From Pomacea canaliculata (lineage: Eukaryota; Mollusca; Gastropoda; Architaenioglossa; Ampullariidae), in contig NC_037595.1 in the NCBI RefSeq assembly GCF_003073045.1, positions 7,491,509 through 7,555,508 of the forward strand: a DNA stretch of 64,000 bases. Direction: 5' to 3'. Numbering within the stretch: position 1 is the first letter of the stretch; each line of letters begins with the position of its first letter. Made by a program: the position numbers and the translations under genes. Under the pieces are notes generated by a model, which saw nothing but the letters and a program-made list of their open reading frames with translations, was not told the origin of the DNA and made no database searches. Shown here in pieces: positions 22,637 to 34,833 of this stretch.

Positions 22637-25600
22637 CTGTGGCAAAGAATTATTCCAAAGAAATAACACAGATGAACAGAAACAGTCAAACAAGAAGTAA
22701 TCCCACTATGCAAAGTGAAGCATACTTTTGACATGTACTGATATTGTATTTATGCAAACTGAAATTTATAATGCAATGACTAAATGAGGTCCTGCTAATG
22801 CTGGAACTCATGGAGGGACGTTTAATTTTTAACTATTGACCTTTATATTATCCATATTGTACTTTTGTGTCAGTAAGTAACATGGAACTTAGCAGAGTTT
22901 CATTGAACTAAATCAATGGATTGAGTAAACAGGAAAGAAGGAAGCTCCATTCTTATGTGGACTAAATGTCACACACACACACACACAGAAAAAATAATTA
23001 AGATTTTGTGTTTTTGTAATAAGTCCCCTCCTTACATTTTGAAACAGTAATAAAACAAGTTAGTTCTTCAGGGGACGACAACAATGATTATCAGGAAAAA
23101 CAGTATTTTTAAAATAAAGTTATTGCTTTTTTTGGATGCATGCCAGTCCTTGAGAATTACTTTGTTACTGTTAAAGAACCACAAACACTGACAGAGAGAT
23201 AGAGAAGCTACCTCTAGCATGTGACAAAAATTGAACACCAGAAAGCATAAACATCCAGATTGTTTCCCCTCCTGCAAAGAGCAATGAACACCTGATTTAT
23301 CAAGGAAGATTTAATGTGGCAGAAAATGATTGCCCTCCCCCTTTACATGCAATCCTGTAAACATCAACTAAACATGCCCTAAAAGATCTTCATGCCCTGC
23401 CCTTATGGCCACCTGTTTACAGACCTTTACAATTATATATGTATATACTTAAATATTAAGTGTTCTGTATGATGTGAGACTGGCAAGAGAAAATCTTCAC
23501 TGAAACTAAAATGAAGTAAGGATAAATCAAGTTGTATGTATAATAAATGAGCATAATTGCTTTTTAGAAATCCAGGATGTGATGATGTCTTTATTACTGA
23601 TTTTTTTTTATCTGTTCTGATGCTGTTCTATCAAATGCTTTTGATAGGTTTTTGAATTTTGTGTTGTGTCATTTTATGGTTTATAACTATTGAAGATGTT
23701 AGATTCACCTGATACTTTTAAATTCTATAAACATATGAAAATGCTTTTTTCCAGTTTAGGTGTCTTGATTAGTTTTTAAAAATTAATGTAACTTTGCTCT
23801 GATTTTAATATGTATGTACAACAGTGAAGGTATAATAACAGACATATTTAAATGATACATTTTTAATACACCATACGATTAATACTCTTCTCTGGGTTGG
23901 CCTATTCCCTGATTGTAATGTTAAATTGCTTTGTTTAAAAAAAAAATCTCGTTTAAATTCATCAAGTTGGTGCTTTTACTTTTGGTTTAAATATTCACCT
24001 CGTGGAGATTCATGCTCTTCCAGATTACAGAAGTTTCAGCAGATCATAAAACAGTTATCCATAAATACAAGCTTAGGAAACCGTGAATGTTGATTAGAAT
24101 AGTATCATTCCACAACTAACCTTGCCTTGTACTGTACTTGAAATGTTTGAAAATTATTTTCTTATATTGAGAAACAGAAATTTTCTAATTGGCTGTTGCC
24201 ATTTCTTCTCTGGATTGAGATTTTTTATTTATATTTTTCTGACACTGTGTTCATCACTTCATGTTTTCACCTGTATGCTGCATGCTTCTGTTTCATTGCC
24301 ATTAAAAATGAAGTGCCTTATTGTTATATTGTACGAAATGTTGTAAAAGGATATTTTACTTGGGAAAGTTGCAAAGGGTTTTATTGTTTTCTCAAGAGAG
24401 AAATATGTGGACATATTTATTTGTAATTTACAAAAAATATGAGCATTCATGCACACATTCATGAAATCTGTAATATATTATTAAGTACTTCTACTGCTTA
24501 GAATAAATTTCTCTTTTGGCTGTTGTCTGATGCCCTTGCCTGCTGTTCTCAGGTGTAAACAAGCTGCTTATGTAGTGCTTTATGGCAGTAAATGTGTTCT
24601 GCCTTTCGAGGCCTAAATTAGATTAAGTTGGAATACTTTAACAATATGTTGAGTAAAAACTTAAAACTGAGATTTTTCCAGTTCTGTACTTGGTTGATTA
24701 TGTTGTTAATTTTTTTTTAAAGATATATATATAAAATATTAATGGTCTGAAATAACTGAGCTATGCAGTGTTGTACTTTCATGTTGTGGAAGCTTTCTTG
24801 CCATGTTGGACCATGCATGCTTAGCACGTTTTAGATTCTGACCACATATTGTCAGGGCTACATCATTTAGAAAATATTTTGCCTTCCATACTGCTATAAT
24901 TTTATGAATGCATAATAGTGATTAAATCTTGATTAAACAGCTGTTTATCCTCTCACACTTAGGTATAAGACATACAAGGTGTTTTGGTCAAGACCTTGTC
25001 ACTTATGCAGTAAGGACCATGAAAAGTATGGTTAGATCTCCTCCCCGGCAAGATGAAGTTCATCTCTGGATGAGGTTGGCTGACTAGCTCTCATTAATGG
25101 TTGACTTGGCCTACAACACCAATAACAATTACGAAAACAGATGTACTGCTTGAAAACATCGTGTTGCACCATGAAATCACAGGGATATACAGTTTCCTTC
25201 ATTGCAACTACTGATGGCTCTGAATCTTACGCAGAACCTGCCAAGAAAATCAATTTTAACCCCAAACAGCGTCAACGTGTGTAAAAACTTCATCTACTTA
25301 AAGTGAAAATGGCCGATGATCTGGAGAAGAGTTACATGTTGTAATGTCTGTTATAAGTTAGGTAAATCCATTTTTTCTACAAATAGAAGCCAGTTGTTTG
25401 TTGTACTTCTTGTTGCACTAGAATGAAATTTTACAGCGACTGAGGAAAGCCTTGAATTATGAACTTAGAATCTCTAATGTGTTGCTGAATCAGTTCATGC
25501 AGCCCATCAAGCCTTAGCGCTTGCCTAAGATACCAAGCACATCCATTTTTTTTTATGCTGGCTTTAATGCCCATCTGCCTAATTGTTTTGAATTTTAGGT

Positions 25601-28600
25601 GTAGTCATACATATTCATTCAACTCAGTCTTAATACATTGAAATGGCAATTTCAGTGTCCTGAGTATTACTGCTGATTAACTAGTTATCAAAATTGTCTT
25701 CTCAAGAACTGTCTACTATCTAGGAAAAAAACTACTACATTTTGAAGTGGAATTAATTCTCCATGAGTTTGAAGTTTATTTTTCTAATGTGGCATCAAGA
25801 TTGAGTTATGTTGATGTCTGTAAATTTGTTAATGTCTGTTGGAATTCAGCGTACAAGGGAGACAAACTGTTACTTATTTTGTTTTTTACACGCAGTTGGC
25901 AGGACGACTGTTTTGCCATTTTACTTAGTAGTTAAGTTCATTGATGTGACTTAAGAGTCTATCAGGACTTAGTAATTCAGCTCACCATATGGGAATACTT
26001 TTATTTACTGTTTAGATCAGTTTATTTACTGTTTGTGTGCACCAGCAGCATCATTCTCTGTGAAAAAAACAGAGTGACAGCAGAAAATGGCAGATGATGA
26101 ACAACAGCCAAGGTTAAGAATGTCCACCATTTTAAACATAACTCATTCATTCCTGTACATGGAGGATGTCATGTGATGTATGTGCTTGCAAAGTTGCCTG
26201 TATTGTATTTTAACACACGCAGAGGTAGCTTCACTTTCTTGCATGTGCAAGTTTTCATGTAAGGAGCATTTAAGACTTTAAAATTGTGTTACTTTACAAT
26301 TAAAAAAGCAATATTCAAACTAATAATGCTGCATAATTTCCAGCATTTAAATTTTAGTAACAAAACTGTATTTTTAATGCATCAATATTTTAATGTAAGC
26401 AGCAAGTGATAAAACAGTTTTTCACCTGTTTACAATGAGAGCACCTCAAGTTTTCAGTTCTAATGTATCACATTTACTACAGATAGTAAAGTATAATAAA
26501 TACACTTGTTTCATGACATACATTCACCTGTGATTCAAGGTTTATATAGACTTGTACATTCTTGGCAGATGTTTTACACATTTGACAGTAAAATAATTAC
26601 GAAGATCTTTCAGAGAGAGGTTGTTGGAAACTGGAGAGCATATTCTAGTTTAATTAAAGTTCCATGTAGGTAGTTGTAGATTTGCCAAGCATAAAGAATA
26701 TTCTTCCTGTGCACAAATGGGAATATATTTTTTTAGCATATTATGATATTGACTGCACAGTATTAGTGTATTTTGCTTACAGTATTTGTACTATGTATTT
26801 TTGCTGTAAGCGGTGCTTGAGCATGTGTGTTGTAAATGAGAATGTCACACTGTGTGTGACCTCTCTTGTGCAGAATCTGAGAACCTGTCTAGAAAGGCAA
26901 ATGCAGTTTTTGCTTCATTTGTCCATTGTGATTGTCATTTAAATGTTTTGAATTGATTTCTCCTCTTCACTTTCTAAAAATCTTAAATTTATTTCAGTAG
27001 GAGAAATGGAGCAATAGCCACAGTAATTACCTGTAATATGCATCGAGGTCCTACAGTCTTCACATAAAAGAAATACATGATATCCTTGTAAATTGAACAT
27101 TTAATGAATTGTGTTGAGTCAGTAGTGGTCAGCATCTATTTTTTTTTCTTCTTTTTTTCTCTGCTTCTCGTCATTAATAAGTGTTCACAGTTATGTGTTA
27201 GTCTTCCAGCAATACTTATGCTCCTGTAGTACTGACTATGATAGGGGTGCCTCAGATCAACTCTAATAAAATAAGCTAAATAAAATCTTTTGATTTTTTG
27301 GACGTCAAGTTTAACAGTCGCAGAAAATCATCTACTCATTAAACTGAGCATCACTCTTATTTTGTTACTTTTTCTGCCCCACATCAGTATGCATGAAGAT
27401 TTTTCCTGGAACATTTGTTTGTAGCTTTGAATGGTACAGAAAAGTGTTGTGTTATGATTGTAAAGAATAACAAGATGCATATAAATGTCTGTATTTTACC
27501 AGAAGTTATTTTTCTCTGTTGTTATTTTAGTTATGAGCTAATTATATGTATTTTAAACTTTTTCCCCAAATCTATTGTACAAGTAACAAGCATTTCACAT
27601 TTTAATAAAGATTTAATTTATACTCTGATTAACTCTTGCTTTTGGGAGGGAAGTTGGTCTGACCCACATGTCGTTATCGACCAGCACAAGGCCTGGCTTC
27701 CTGACTTTGTGTGTGTGATGATAAATTTGATGTACCAGGCTTTCTTGGTTTCCAGATCTGTTATAAGTATGTCACTGGGAGGTTTTTTTAAACCACACCA
27801 GCATAATGCAGTTAAGAATTTAATAACAGTTTTGGGTTTGTGGTATTGGCTCTGTGACTGATACACTTTGAAAGAAAGTAAGGGGTCTAATGTGTTGCCA
27901 GGAAAGGGGTGGTGATCACCACCAATAAAGTTGTCCACCCACTGTTGTTGTAGGAAAGGAGCTCAGAAAATAACTCAAGTTTAATTCTGACATATTGCAG
28001 TTGCTTAAGTCTTACAGGCTGTCAGTTCTGTCTTGTCCAGTGCACAGGCTTCCAGCATGCATGTTTCACATGGTGCAACTTCTCCAGTGTCTAGAATTTT
28101 TTTAGGCTTATAAGATTAGTTTTATGAATACCTCCCTTTACAGGTGGTCTCCCTTCCATCACAATCTTTCCACCCCTCTCTATCTTTTGTTACAATTATT
28201 TGTAAACTGCAATTCTGTTTGGGGTTCAGGTGCTGCTCATTTGACCCCACTGCCAAGCCAGAAAATATGTCAAGTGTGTGCTTTATTATTATAAATATTC
28301 AAATGAGGGGGTGATAAATGTTACTCTTTTAACCCCCAACCTCTCTAGCACTGCACTCGACATAGTCGAACAGTTTGAGTCTGCTTTCATACATGCTTGT
28401 GTATCTGCTCGTGAATACAGGTGGGAGATAAGGTTGACATCAAGGGCTGTCTGTATAATGAAGAGCTCTCCGTGGTTTAATGTCAAGACCAGGACATAAT
28501 TGTGAGGACTCCATGCTGACTGTGCTCAAGTCACTCAACTGGCCTGATATATGAGGAATATCAAACAGAACTTAATGACTAATCTGTTGTCAGTCTGGAC

Positions 28601-31137
28601 CACTGATTGGTCTCCCGGGGTTTCGTGATCGATCTTTGCAGCGCGTTTGTCATCGAAGGCTGATCGACGGCAAGATCAATAAAGCACGAGACGTTGATCT
28701 TAAGGTCAAATGCCTTTTCGTCCAGGAAAGGTCAGACACTCAAAAGAGTAAACAGCTCAACAACAAAAGTTGAGAGGAGATCACGTGGTGCATGGGCAAC
28801 TACCAGGGACGTATATAATGAGATATATATCCATGAAACCGCTCTTTCACTCTCTCTTGATCCCTCTGATGTTTTTTTTTTCTCTGCACGTGATGTATTC
28901 TTAGTTAATGGTGCGGGGTAAAGCACCAACTCCACCTTCCACCCGAGTATGTAAATGTAAGCAGGCTTGCAGTTATGGTCATAGCCAGTAGCCACCAGTC
29001 TGGCGCCTTGCCATGTCATTGAGAAAAGGATATTTAGACTGCCCCCTGACCTGTGACTTTTTAAATGTAGCTTAGACGAGAAAGATTGATTTTCCCAGCT
29101 ATGATTTGAACCTCAGCCAAAGCCCTTTATTACTTAAACTACTTTTTATTACATTCCTGTACACAGAACGTGACCCAGACCGTCCCCAATGGTTCTTTCC
29201 TTTTATCCAACCTCGGAATAGCACAGACGACTTGACTGGTCCTACTCAGATACGTGCGTGTGTGTTCGTGTGTGTGCGTGCATAAATTCAAACCTTCACA
29301 AATAAAAGAAGCATTAAAAATAAGATGAAAGCGATTTATTGGGAAATAGTCACTCTAAGCAGAAAACCAGCAAATATATGATAAATAAATGTTTGTGGTC
29401 AACTTTTAACCTTATCGTCTGCTTTTAAGAATTAACTTTTTTTTTAAAAAGTTAAAAATGTAAATCATATACATCACTAAAACTGTGTAATACTGGCAGG
29501 TTAACAACGTGTGCAGCGATGTGCATAATACTGATATCAAGTACACAATAAACTATAAATAATAAACTAATGGATAAGCAATGCTTTTAGTTGCTACTCT
29601 AGTACTGGCAGGTGTGCAACAGGTGTTGCTTTGTGCCTGGTGCTCGTCTAAAAATGATAACACGAAACATTAAGTGCATAATAACACTGATATCGACAGG
29701 TGTTCTTTCACCATATACACAATTTTGGACGGATTTAAAAGCACGGTATGGACACAGAATGGCCAACATGATATTGAGAAGAAGACAGGGGGACAGACTT
29801 TTTCAAATCATCAGCTGTAATAAAGAAGTTTAGAGCCAGATAGAACTGTACATACCGTGCTTTTCAGTGTTCGTGTAGATGGGGATGGTGAGAAAACAAC
29901 GGCAGAAACGTTAAACTCTGGAGATGAATGAATGTGAAAGAGAGATTCGAAGACGTGCATGTAACATTTTCTGAGATACAAATAATGTCACATAAAGCAC
30001 ATTAAATAATTTGAATATACAATGTAATAAATTATTAAATATTTAAAATAAGTAGGAAAATATACCAATGATTGTAGGACAGACAAGCATGCAACTCGAA
30101 TATTAATAGGGTCATCACCACAAAGAACTGTCTTGACTTTGTGAGATAACAGAAGTAGTGCTGTTGATGGCATAAAGACAGAACAGAGGCAAACAACGCA
30201 TAGAACAGAATAGACTAACAGACAAGCAGACTAACAGTTGTACAAACACTTTCACGACCATGTGAATACCAGAAATGGGACTAGTATTCTGCACCTAGCA
30301 TTGCTGAAATGTCAGACACACCAATTGTGTAACAAGAAATAATACTGACAAACGGTGGAACTTTCTGTATTGAAATCCCGTACAGATAAGTGTTTTCGAA
30401 AAAAAAGTAATACTGATTCAGTGAGACAATAAGTGTAACACAAAAGTACAAAAGTCGAGATCAGTTGGGCTATGACATTGAGCTCCTTTTTGTACCATAT
30501 CCCCAATTTTTTCTCTCTGCCCCTCTTTCCCTATATATGTATATCTGTCTTTCTTTCTTCCCTTTTTCTCTAATTATGATTGCACTCACATACAGTTACA
30601 TATGAAGAACACACCTGCTGGCAGATGACCACATTAAGAGAAACGCCATGAAGAGAAGGAACTTGTTCGCCGAATGCTTCTTTTGCCTGAAGGTCCTCCC
30701 CCCACTGAGGTCTTCAACAACAGGGTGATATGATGCCAGGGGTGTCTTCAGCATCATGTTACAGAACCTGAACTTCGTGTATCCTAAGGGATCTTGAACA
30801 GTAGGTATCATTCAAACTCTCACTTTTTGAAAAAATATAGGAATCATGTATTAAAGTCTGCATTCCATTGACGACAAGTGGCACGTAACCCGATGATACA
30901 TGTACAGAAATCCCGGTGGTAGCACAATTTCATTGGAAATATTGCGTCTGGGTTCCCTTCGAAATCTGCGATTTTAGGTGTGAGACTACATATCAGGAGA
31001 CCAAGAGACAATTGAAGAGAGACTCACCATACAGAGAAAGATATATTTTTGAAAGAAATAAAGAATCCCTATTCCCGGTTGCAACAAAACAATAAAAAAC
31101 AATTATAATTAAAAATGTTCAAACGTCTAGAAAGAAG
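22637..31137. other. GSKIP 3' UTR and long AT-rich intergenic region
   Basis: The first AATAAA after GSKIP is at 23049-23054 and another is at 23542-23547, so the 3' UTR may be long. Beyond that I recognise no gene. The longest frames (27415-27861 plus, 27938-27618 minus) match nothing known. A decayed copy of CMSS1 exon 1 lies near 25309. A diverged short duplication around TACTGGCAGGT occurs at about 29490-29560 and 29605-29705. Confidence 0.5.
25305..25362 (+). pseudogene. Probable decayed copy of CMSS1 exon 1
   Basis: ATGGCCGATGATCT-GGAGAAGAG differs from the CMSS1 start by one substitution and one missing base. After a short unlike stretch, GTAATGTCTGTTATAAG resembles the beginning of CMSS1 intron 1 (GTAATTTGGACTGTTATTAG). 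The similarity crosses the exon-intron border, which argues for a DNA-level duplication instead of a retrocopy. The match is short and could still be chance. Confidence 0.4.
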
Positions 31138-31211
31138 ATTTAATTCTGTGCATCACTATTTGCTCTGTAGTCATGGAGACACAGGAAAGTCTTATAACAT
31201 GCTCCTCAGAC

Positions 31212-31667
31212 CTATCGGCGGCTGTTGTCGGTGACAGCGGAGCGCCATCGCACCACGTTGGTGGGTGGAATGCCCATCCTTCTCTTCTTGTTGTCTGTCT
31301 TCCAGGAGAAGACGTACCCGCAGGTGGGCTTGGCTTGAGTGTAGAATGGCGCCAAGGAGTTGGAGCTCTGTCCTGTCCTGTTGCCCTGTCGGTCTCGCGG
31401 GGTCACTGCTGACGCCACAGCGACGTCGACGACATTGACGGGAACGACGTCCAGCTGTCGCGGCGACATGGTGGTGGCCTCGCGTCGCATCACGCAGTGA
31501 CGAGAGTAGCGATACGGCATCCCCAGCTTCTTCAGGCGCTGCAGCTCCAGGTGGCTCCACACCAGCACGCGTGCTTCGCTGTCATTTTCGGGCAGAAAAA
31601 ATACCCCGGACTTGGCCCCTGACCACGTTTGGAGCTCGGAGGCCTGTGGTCGCTTGGACACCATCAT
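31212..31667 (-). CDS. Uncharacterised 151-residue protein, divergent pair member A
   Basis: One uninterrupted frame of 151 residues starting at 31667, without signal peptide or membrane segment. I do not recognise the family. It is clearly related to the protein at 34360-34833: both have WSHLE..RLK.LG near the first third, then a variable linker, then SNSLAP.YT....P.CGY.F, a DN motif followed by basic residues and GI. The pattern of Trp, Tyr, Arg and Pro is that of a small structural protein; a cytoskeletal or axonemal role would be a guess. ATTAAA on the minus strand just past the stop could serve as polyadenylation signal. It is transcribed away from its paralogue, about 2.7 kb off. Conservation between the two, concentrated in motifs, is the main evidence that both are real genes. 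Confidence 0.7.
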   Translation of the reverse strand: MMVSKRPQASELQTWSGAKSGVFFLPENDSEARVLVWSHLELQRLKKLGMPYRYSRHCVMRREATTMSPRQLDVVPVNVVDVAVASAVTPRDRQGNRTGQSSNSLAPFYTQAKPTCGYVFSWKTDNKKRRMGIPPTNVVRWRSAVTDNSRR

Positions 31668-32974
31668 GTCTCCTAGTCCACCCCTTCCACCCTGTAGTTC
31701 TGGTCCACTACTTTAAAACACTTCCTTGAGAAGATTGTAGTTATGGTCCACCACTGAAAAACACTTTCATCAGCTGGGGGAAAAAAACCCTCCACAAAAT
31801 CTTTACACAAGAATGAAATCACCATAAATACTTGTGATGTGTAGATATTGCAGGAGTTGTTTGTATGAAAATGAAGCCGACGTTTCCACTGGGGTTGGAT
31901 CTCGACAGGTCTCACGTGCAGCTCTCGATGGAAGGAAGAAATGATGTTTCAGTAGGAAAAGCCACTGGTGGGGCTGTCAGCAACGTAAACGGCGATGTTA
32001 CTCTGATTTTTCTCCACCACACAGCAAGTATGGAACAAGAGGGACGCGGGTAGAGCGAAGTCAGTGCTTGCAACACGCCAACACCTCCACCTGGTTGCTA
32101 ACGTAGGACCATGGACCACGGCAACGCAAGCGGGGCTTGTAACCAATGAATTGAAAGTGGCGACAGCACTGCTGGTGTTGTGGTGGTGGTGGTGGGGTGG
32201 GCAGGTGGAGGTGGCGTCCCCAGCTCGGTGTGATTAATGGAGTCAACCACACGTAGCCAGGCAGGTGGCAGTCACACCCTGTGGTGTCTTCGAGCGAACC
32301 TTCGACCTGCCCTCGCAGGGCCGTTGGTTGTGGACAACATTCTGTCTCTTCCTCGCCGCCTCGTCAGCTATTCATGTTGGCAGCTGAGCACGTGGATGGA
32401 AAGGTTACATAACCTGGTCATTGCTGTCGGATTCTGCCGACAGATGTCGCCACCAGCCGTGTGCAATGATGTGTGCGTGCGGCTACATGAATGTTTGATC
32501 ATGAATGAAATTTTACAGCGCCTGAGTTGAAGCGATCTCACAACGTTCAGACTGATAGCTGCCACGAGAATGTGATGTCATTGTTGTCAGACATCATGTG
32601 AGATATGCTGTTACCCAAGCCATAGGGAGTGTAGAATACAGTCAGCACAATCCCCAAACTTCTGTCGTCCTTGCTCTCTGTCTATCCCCTCTGTGTGTGT
32701 GTGTGGTCGTGAATGTCTGAAAGAGCATAGTTATGTATTTGTTCTTTGCCCTTCTCTCGTGTTTCTCACTTTCCGTGTGCACATATTTACATACACGCAC
32801 GTACACACACGCTCAGACACACATGCATGCACGGTGCATAGCCATTTTTACAAATGGAAAACCATTTTAATATGTCAATACAGTTGTTAGTTTAGGAGGA
32901 CATTACTAACCGTTGGCACCGTTCATACTTATAGATTTTTAAACGTTTCTGAGTACATACACATAGATTAAGTC

Positions 32975-33036
<62 letters not shown>
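32975..33036. repeat. (AAT)n microsatellite
   Basis: About 20 AAT units. Confidence 0.95.
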
Positions 33037-33041
<5 letters not shown>

Positions 33042-33475
33042 GAATGACAAGGATGGTAGTAGGAGGGGTGGAATCACGTTTACATAAGAGCGCGTGCACT
33101 TCGCAAGAGACAACAGAGAATAAACATTTAAACGTATGCCTGACTGACTCAAGTTCTCGACTGGTTCGATTCCAAAACCAGCCGTATTCTGGATCGAATA
33201 TTGATTGCATGCATTATTTATATATTCTCGGTTCTGCGCCAGACATGACCTACTTGCTTGTTTCAACCACCCGATGTGTCGGGGTAATCAGGCCTGACGA
33301 GACTGGGGGACCAAGGGGTCGGGTGTACCCGGGGCCGCGGCTGTGAAGGGGGCCCAGCCTTGGATTTTTTTCAAAGTAATGATCATGGTGACTTGAAAAC
33401 AATGTTGACCTCAGGGTCACTGCAAACATTGAGAAGTACGTCATTCTGCAATCAAAATCATTTTAGGTCATAAAG

Positions 33476-33515
33476 TGACGTCTTACACCAATGACGTCAT
33501 ATGCTGCTGACGTCT
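33476..33515 (+). promoter_or_regulatory. Three CRE-type motifs at exact 16-bp spacing
   Basis: TGACGTCT at 33476, TGACGTCA at 33492 and TGACGTCT at 33508 follow each other at 16 bp. The central one is a perfect CRE. A TCAAGGTCA half-site (ERR/SF-1 type) lies on the minus strand at 33535-33527, and TGACCTCAGGGTCA lies near 33406. CRE-binding bZIP proteins (CREB/ATF/CREM) would be the candidates. Binding is not shown by sequence alone. Confidence 0.5.
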
Positions 33516-34110
33516 TATTCCCTTTGTGACCTTGAACCCAAATCTGACTGTGAGCTCGGCCAAGCAGCCATCTTCAGCAGCAGCGGAGCATTTGGCTTTG
33601 CGGATCCTTCCTTTGCCGGTGGGAATGGTCCGGGCAGACTGACATCTGCTCACGGCGAACCGATGGTGACTGTCATCTGCTGGGACTGAACCGCGGGTGT
33701 GAACCTGGGAGAGGGTGTTCACCAAAGGTGAAGACTGCCTGAGATCCGTGGCTATCTAGATAGATGCGATTCAAAGACCCATTGTTATGTTTGGAGCAGT
33801 AAGTGCGCCGGCACGGTCATCGTTATAAGAACTTATAGCAACCCCACCAGCACCCACAAGGCTACCAGAATCATTCATGCTTTGACTGACGTGTGCTTCG
33901 TCTGTATGTACTTCGTGGGGTTCTACAGTTCTGCCCTCACTACCGGATACGTTCTGCCCAACGTCAAGCAGTCTCACGCATGTCGTGTGAAAGGCCACGG
34001 AGGGGACCACAACCGACTTCAATAAAGAGCCAGGGATATCTGCTGGAAGATTGTGCAAACGAGTCATCTATACTGGCCACTTTTCTTGCCTTTAGAAATT
34101 TTCTAAGACA

Positions 34111-34285
34111 CACAATAAGTGTTTTAAAGTTCTAACAAATGTTCTAAAAGCAAGCGAGACTAAGAAGCACACACAGAGTTCAAAGTGCATTTAAATGATC
34201 TAAAATTGTAAAAAAAAAGTGTTCGAAAGTTCAAACAGCACTAAATTGTTCTAAAACCAAGCAAGACTAAGTAGTGCATGAAGTG
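34111..34285 (+). repeat. Diverged direct repeat upstream of pair member B
   Basis: TGTTCTAAAAGCAAGCGAGA with its flanks recurs about 110 bp later as TTGTTCTAAAACCAAGCAAG. Each copy is about 60 bp. Confidence 0.5.
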
Positions 34286-34359
34286 TTCTAAAGAAATTCC
34301 AGTTCAGCTGAGGTAGCATTTCTTCACAAGGATCGAGCGGCAGTGTCCTCGCCTCCACC

Positions 34360-34833
34360 ATGCAGTTTAAGCCTCAACCACTCATCCCCTGGGACTTCAG
34401 GCAAAGGGAACCCGACTACGTGCGTGGCAGTGATGTAGACAAGCGCTTGGTGACTTGGAGCCACCTGGAGTACAAGCGTCTTAAGCAACTGGGGTGGGAA
34501 CACCGCCACACCCGCATCTGGGTCCTTCGCCGCGATCTCGCCCATCCCCCGAGACCTGTTCTTCAGCCAGAGCCAGAGCCAGAACCAGAACCGGTGGCCA
34601 CAGTGCGCGTGACGTCCAACTCCTTGGCGCCCTGGTACACCCTGTGCACACCCAAGTGCGGCTATTTTTTCCGCCAGGATAGCGACAACCGGAGGAAGAA
34701 GCTTGGCATCGACATCTGCAACATCCCCATGTGGCGTCCCACCTCGTATGGCCCACTACGTCAGTCGCTTGTCGTCGACAAAAGTCTGCGTCGTTCGTTT
34801 AAAAATGGACAGCATCAAGCGTTGAACAGATGA
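34360..34833 (+). CDS. Uncharacterised 157-residue protein, divergent pair member B
   Basis: A single frame of 157 residues starting at an ATG in good context (CACCATGC). Not a family I recognise, but a paralogue of the protein at 31212-31667. Shared motifs are WSHLEYKRLKQLG (residues about 28-40), HTRIWVLRRD, SNSLAPWYT (about 87-95), KCGYFF and DNRRKKLGI. Between the two conserved blocks sits a Pro-Glu run (PEPEPEPEP), a flexible linker that member A lacks. The carboxyl end is longer than in member A and basic. No signal peptide or membrane segment is visible. ATTAAA occurs within 20 bp after the stop. CRE-type motifs lie 0.85 kb upstream. A tissue-restricted structural role is possible but unsupported. 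Confidence 0.7.
   Translation: MQFKPQPLIPWDFRQREPDYVRGSDVDKRLVTWSHLEYKRLKQLGWEHRHTRIWVLRRDLAHPPRPVLQPEPEPEPEPVATVRVTSNSLAPWYTLCTPKCGYFFRQDSDNRRKKLGIDICNIPMWRPTSYGPLRQSLVVDKSLRRSFKNGQHQALNR

Larger units (their letters stand above)
31668..34359. promoter_or_regulatory. Shared intergenic region of the divergent gene pair
   Basis: This 2.7-kb stretch separates two related genes that point away from each other. It contains an AAT microsatellite, a GC-rich patch near 33290-33355, a cluster of CRE-type and nuclear-receptor motifs at 33405-33540, and a diverged direct repeat of about 60 bp (34111-34170 and 34221-34285). No third gene is recognised. Joint regulation is an inference from layout. Confidence 0.35.

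Noticed and set aside
27415-27861. 148-codon plus-strand frame
   Set aside because: Composition follows AT-rich DNA (many Ile, Leu, Phe, Cys); no family resemblance.
25420-32525. Shared word GAATGAAATTTTACAGCG at 25420 and 32502
   Set aside because: Only about 23 bases match and the flanks differ; too little to define a repeat.
33285-33360. GC-rich GGGGGACC..GGGCCGCGGC..GGGGGCCC patch as a transposon end
   Set aside because: No matching inverted end or target duplication was found nearby.
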